From: Hornefia porci | Lineage (GTDB): Bacteria > Bacillota > Clostridia > Peptostreptococcales > Anaerovoracaceae | NCBI RefSeq assembly: GCF_001940235.1 | Contig: NZ_MJIE01000001.1 | Coordinates: 1,240,001 to 1,304,000 of the forward strand | Length of the DNA stretch: 64,000 nt | Direction of reading: 5' to 3' | Made by a program: the position numbers and the translations under genes | Shown here: positions 60,740 through 64,000 of the stretch, piece after piece | Numbering within the stretch: position 1 is the stretch's first letter | How the letters are laid out: each line of letters begins with the position of its first letter | Notes under the pieces: generated by a model | The model's database searches: none | What the model was told of the DNA's origin: nothing | Seen by the model: the letters and a program-made list of their open reading frames with translations, nothing else

Positions 60740-61390
60740 CTACTCCTCCAGAGCGGCTGTAATGCTCCCGAATGTCTCCTCCAGCGGCGCTGCGCCGTCG
60801 ATTCTTGCCAGAACGCCGGCCTTTTCATAATAATCCACCAGCGGAGCCGTCTCTCTGTTGTATACATCGATGCGGTTCTTCGCGGTTTCTTCATTATCAT
60901 CCGCTCTCTGGATCAGCTCGCCTCCGCATTTGTCGCAGACTCCCTCCCTGGCGGGCGGAATGTTGACAATGTGGTAGCTTGCTCCGCAGACTTTACAGAC
61001 TCTGCGGCCAGTCAGTCTCTTCATCAGTTCAGCTTCACCGACCTCGAGATCGATGACCTTGTCCAGCCTGTGTCCATGGGCAGCGAGGAATTCATCCAGC
61101 TTCTCTGCCTGATAAACGGTTCTCGGGAATCCGTCCAGCAGGAAACCTTTTTCGCGGCAGTCGTCCTTCAGCAGACGATCCGTGGCGATTTCCACCACCA
61201 GATCATCCGGCACGAGTTCGCCCCTGTTCATGTATTCCTGCGCCTTTTTTCCAAGCTCCGTTCCATTCTTGATATTTTCTCTAAAAATGTCTCCGGTGGA
61301 AATATGAGGAACGTCATATTTCTCGACGATTCTGTCCGCCTGCGTTCCTTTTCCGGCTCCCGGAGGCCCTAACAAAATAGTTCTCAGCAT
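60740..61390 (-). CDS. adk: Adenylate kinase with zinc LID
   Basis: 216 residues. P-loop LGPPGAGKGTQADRIVEKYD, DGFPRTVYQAEKLDEFL, four-Cys LID CKVCGASYHIVN ... CDKCGGELI that binds zinc as in Gram-positives. Makes 2 ADP from AMP and ATP. Confidence 0.98.
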   Translation of the reverse strand: MLRTILLGPPGAGKGTQADRIVEKYDVPHISTGDIFRENIKNGTELGKKAQEYMNRGELVPDDLVVEIATDRLLKDDCREKGFLLDGFPRTVYQAEKLDEFLAAHGHRLDKVIDLEVGEAELMKRLTGRRVCKVCGASYHIVNIPPAREGVCDKCGGELIQRADDNEETAKNRIDVYNRETAPLVDYYEKAGVLARIDGAAPLEETFGSITAALEE

Positions 61391-61466
61391 TTTCTCTGTA
61401 TCTCCCTGCCGGAGTTTCGGGAGCGGACGCTCCGCGAAACCCCACGTTCTATTTCATTTTCCGTTT

Positions 61467-62750
61467 TTATTTCAAAAATCCCTGGTAATTCCGCATTACC
61501 ATCTGATTCTCGAGCTGCCGCATCGTATCCAGCGCGACGCCGACTGCGATCAGCAGTGACGTACCGCCGAAGCGGATATCCAGTCCGGTGTACTCCGACA
61601 GCACCGTCGGCATTGTCGCAATGACTGCCAGGAACAGCGCGCCGACGATGGAAATTCTCGACATCACCCGATTCAGATATTCCACGGTGGCCTTTCCCGG
61701 ACGGATGCCCGGAATAAATCCGCCGTTCGCCTTCATATTCTGCGCCACTTCCACCGGATTAAAGGTAACCGCGGTATAGAAGTAGTTGAAGAAGATGATC
61801 AGCAGCACGTTCAGCACAGCGTATACCCAGACGCCCGGATTGCCTCCCGGCGACAGGTACTTCTCGCAGAAGCTGTAAAACGCGGTATTCGGGAAGAAGT
61901 ACATAATCGTCAGCGGGAACTGAAGGATGGACAGGGCGAAGATAATCGGAATTACTCCGGCCTGGTTGACCTTCAGAGGAATGTGTGTGGACTGTCCTCC
62001 GTACATCTTCCGTCCCACGACTCTCTTGGCGTACTGCACCGGAATCCTTCTGGTGCCCTGCTGAATCTCGATAACGCCCATGATGACCAGCAGTCCGAAC
62101 ACGATGAACAGAAGAATCGTGATGATGGACATGGAGCCGTCGGAATATTTGTTCCAGATGCTCGCGACTCCGCTGGGAATCCTGGCGACGATACCGCCGA
62201 AGATCAGCAGCGAGATACCGTTTCCGATACCGTATTCATTGATCTGTTCGCCGAGCCACATCAGGAATGTGGTTCCTGCGGTCAGGATCAGGGTGATCAC
62301 CACGAAGGTGAACCAGTTCTGATCGATGATGGTCTTCCGGAAGAGTCCGACTGTCAGACCCAGGCCCTGAACCAGCGCCAGCGCCACCGTCAGGTAGCGG
62401 GTGATCTGCGCCATCTTTTTCCGGCCTTCCATTCCCTCTTTTGCGAGACGCTCAAAGTATGGAAAAGCGATCGTCAACAGCTGTATAATGATCGATGCGG
62501 TAATGTACGGCGTGATGCTCAGAGCGAAGATAGTGAAGTTGTTGAACGATCCTCCTGAAAACAGGTTGAACAGTTCAAACAGACCCATATTGTCTCCGCT
62601 GAACATCTGCGCAAGGTACGTTCTGTTGATTCCCGGCACCGGGATATTGGACCCGATCCGGAAAACAACCAGCATCAGCAATGTGAAGATCAGCTTGCCA
62701 CGAATTTCCTTGACTTTAAGGGCCTGGGAAATCGTTTTGAACATCTCCAT
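61467..62750 (-). CDS. secY: Protein translocase SecY
   Basis: 427 residues, ten TM helices: FTLLMLVVFRIGSNIPVPGI, NNFTIFALSITPYITASIII, YFERLAKEGMEGRKKMAQIT, GIGNGISLLIFGGIVARIPS, IPLKVNQAGVIPIIFALSIL. Channel of the Sec pathway. Confidence 0.98.
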   Translation of the reverse strand: MEMFKTISQALKVKEIRGKLIFTLLMLVVFRIGSNIPVPGINRTYLAQMFSGDNMGLFELFNLFSGGSFNNFTIFALSITPYITASIIIQLLTIAFPYFERLAKEGMEGRKKMAQITRYLTVALALVQGLGLTVGLFRKTIIDQNWFTFVVITLILTAGTTFLMWLGEQINEYGIGNGISLLIFGGIVARIPSGVASIWNKYSDGSMSIITILLFIVFGLLVIMGVIEIQQGTRRIPVQYAKRVVGRKMYGGQSTHIPLKVNQAGVIPIIFALSILQFPLTIMYFFPNTAFYSFCEKYLSPGGNPGVWVYAVLNVLLIIFFNYFYTAVTFNPVEVAQNMKANGGFIPGIRPGKATVEYLNRVMSRISIVGALFLAVIATMPTVLSEYTGLDIRFGGTSLLIAVGVALDTMRQLENQMVMRNYQGFLK

Positions 62751-62751
62751 A

Positions 62752-63192
62752 TCAGATCACCTCTGCCTTTCCTCCCGCAGCTTCGATTTTTTCAACAGCG
62801 CTCTTGCTGAATTTATGTGCCTTGACGGTAAGGCTGTTTTTCAGCTCGCCGTCGCCAAGGATCTTGATTCCGTCCTTTACCTGCTTCACCATTCCCAGCT
62901 CAGCAAGCAGTTCCGGCGTTACTTCTGTGCCGGCTTCAAACCGCGCGAGGTCACTGACGTTCAGCACGGTATATTCCGTTCCGAAAATGTTCGTGAAGCC
63001 TCTCTTTGGCAGACGTCTGTAAAGAGGCATCTGTCCGCCTTCAAATCCGAGTCTGACTCCGCCGCCGCTTCTGGATTTCTGACCGTTCATTCCTCTGCCG
63101 CCGGTCTTTCCCTGTCCGGTGGCAGTTCCGCGGCCTCTTCTCTTACGGTTTTTCCCCGATCCGGCAGGCGCATTCAGTTCATGAAGTTTCAT
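62752..63192 (-). CDS. rplO: Ribosomal protein uL15
   Basis: 146 residues: [60 protein letters not shown]. Binds 23S rRNA; overlaps the secY region by one base gap. Confidence 0.98.
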   Translation of the reverse strand: MKLHELNAPAGSGKNRKRRGRGTATGQGKTGGRGMNGQKSRSGGGVRLGFEGGQMPLYRRLPKRGFTNIFGTEYTVLNVSDLARFEAGTEVTPELLAELGMVKQVKDGIKILGDGELKNSLTVKAHKFSKSAVEKIEAAGGKAEVI

Positions 63193-63209
63193 ATTCTCGC
63201 ACCTCCAAT

Positions 63210-63392
63210 CTATACTTCTTCTACAGTTACAAGATGCGAAACTTTCCTGACCGCACCGCGCGTCGCCGGTGTGTCCTCAAGCTCAACGGAATGATGCATC
63301 TTTCTGAGTCCTAACGCTTCGACTACTTTCTTCTGCCTGGGGGAAGCGCCAATTGTGCTCTTTGTTAAAGTGATTTTCAACTTACCAGCCAT
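63210..63392 (-). CDS. rpmD: Ribosomal protein uL30
   Basis: 60 residues, [40 protein letters not shown]. Small 50S protein. Confidence 0.97.
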   Translation of the reverse strand: MAGKLKITLTKSTIGASPRQKKVVEALGLRKMHHSVELEDTPATRGAVRKVSHLVTVEEV

Positions 63393-63405
63393 TCTGCGTC
63401 TCCTC

Positions 63406-63909
63406 CTATCTTAAAATTTCCTCCGGCGACTTGCCTCTCAGCTTCGCCACCTTCTCGACTGTCATCATGTTCTTCAGACCCTCCAGGGTTGCATACGCGA
63501 TGTTTCCCGCGTTGTCGGATCCGACGGACTTCGCTCTGACGTCCTTGATTCCGGCCGCCTCCAGAACGGTACGGGCAGAAGAACCGGCAATTACTCCGGT
63601 ACCCTGTGCAGCAGGCATCAGGATGACTCTTCCCGCGCCGAAAATGCCGACGTTCCTGTGTGGAATCGTGGTTCCGACAGTCGGAACATAAATCAGATTT
63701 TTCTTTGCATCTTCCGTCGCTTTTCTGACCGCCTCAGGAATTTCCTGTGCCTTTCCGAGACCAACGCCGACATAGCCGTTCTTGTCGCCGACAACCACGG
63801 TAACGGAGAATCTCATGTTCTTTCCGCCCTTGACCGTCTTGGCGACGCGTCTGATGTTTACGATGGTTTCGTTCAGATCCAGCTTGGAAGCATCAATAAT
63901 ATTACGCAT
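63406..63909 (-). CDS. rpsE: Ribosomal protein uS5
   Basis: 167 residues, [60 protein letters not shown]. 30S decoding-centre protein. Confidence 0.98.
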   Translation of the reverse strand: MRNIIDASKLDLNETIVNIRRVAKTVKGGKNMRFSVTVVVGDKNGYVGVGLGKAQEIPEAVRKATEDAKKNLIYVPTVGTTIPHRNVGIFGAGRVILMPAAQGTGVIAGSSARTVLEAAGIKDVRAKSVGSDNAGNIAYATLEGLKNMMTVEKVAKLRGKSPEEILR

Positions 63910-63922
63910 TATTTTCCTCCTG

Positions 63923-64000
63923 TTAGAATTTCAATCCGCCCTCGCGAGCACCCTCAGCCAGTTCCTTCACTCTTCCGTGATACAGGAAACCGCCTCTGTC
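63923..64000 (-). CDS. rplR: Ribosomal protein uL18, C-terminus only (cut by window)
   Basis: 25 codons and stop: [20 protein letters not shown] then GGLKF. This is the conserved uL18 C-terminus; the rest is past the window end. Confidence 0.9.
   Translation of the reverse strand, partial: DRGGFLYHGRVKELAEGAREGGLKF

Overview
The window reads as a piece of a Gram-positive anaerobe of class Clostridia (Eubacteriales). Supporting this are a canonical spc/alpha ribosomal-protein operon, a groESL operon with a perfect CIRCE operator, sortase-anchored surface proteins, an ECF vitamin transporter and a Tn1549/CTn-type conjugative module. Family-level placement (for example Anaerovoracaceae) is only a guess.

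Layout. (1) 1-2709: 3'-truncated gene for a large LPXTG-type adhesin with CnaB repeats. Its promoter region lies inside a 19-bp inverted-repeat pair that could be an invertible switch. (2) 3042-7425: insertion-sequence cluster with an apparently intact IS1634-type transposase, a broken IS21 element (frameshifted istA, 17-codon istB stub) and an IS1182-type transposase fragment cut by the IS21 end. (3) 7571-11142: AT-rich island. A leftward four-gene operon encodes a 4-TM protein, a secreted phospholipase A2-like protein, a membrane-anchored thioredoxin-fold protein and a secreted protein. It diverges from a PadR regulator, a HAAS-type membrane protein and a small secreted protein that probably starts at AUU. 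(4) 11342-36617: conjugative module, all on the minus strand: partition (ParA, ParB), surface adhesin, small regulatory or accessory proteins, RadC-like and Toprim proteins, antirestriction-like proteins, MobC and relaxase, PcfB, coupling protein, Maff2, TrbL/VirB6, PrgI, VirB4 and a CHAP/lysozyme hydrolase. Two separate AbiE toxin-antitoxin cassettes, each with its own promoter and terminator, are embedded in it. No integrase or topoisomerase is visible, so the element either continues left of the window or is degenerate.

(5) 36939-64000: core chromosome, almost all on the minus strand: guaA, guaB (the IMPDH type also known from Tritrichomonas), a D-Ala-D-Ala carboxypeptidase, groEL/groES, an OGG-type glycosylase, a HypE/PurM-like protein, ligA, pcrA. 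Next comes a probable cobalamin-uptake region: DUF4430 protein behind a cobalamin riboswitch, sugar-phosphate-isomerase-like protein, and ECF S, A and T subunits. A divergent Cys-rich protein follows, then rplQ-rpoA-rpsD-rpsK-rpsM-rpmJ-infA-map-adk-secY-rplO-rpmD-rpsE-rplR (partial).

Most promising for novelty: the PLA2/thioredoxin/4-TM island with its divergent PadR unit, the possible inverton before the adhesin, the AUU start, the paired AbiE cassettes, and the riboswitch placed inside the ECF locus. All function calls rest on reading the sequence; no database search was run.
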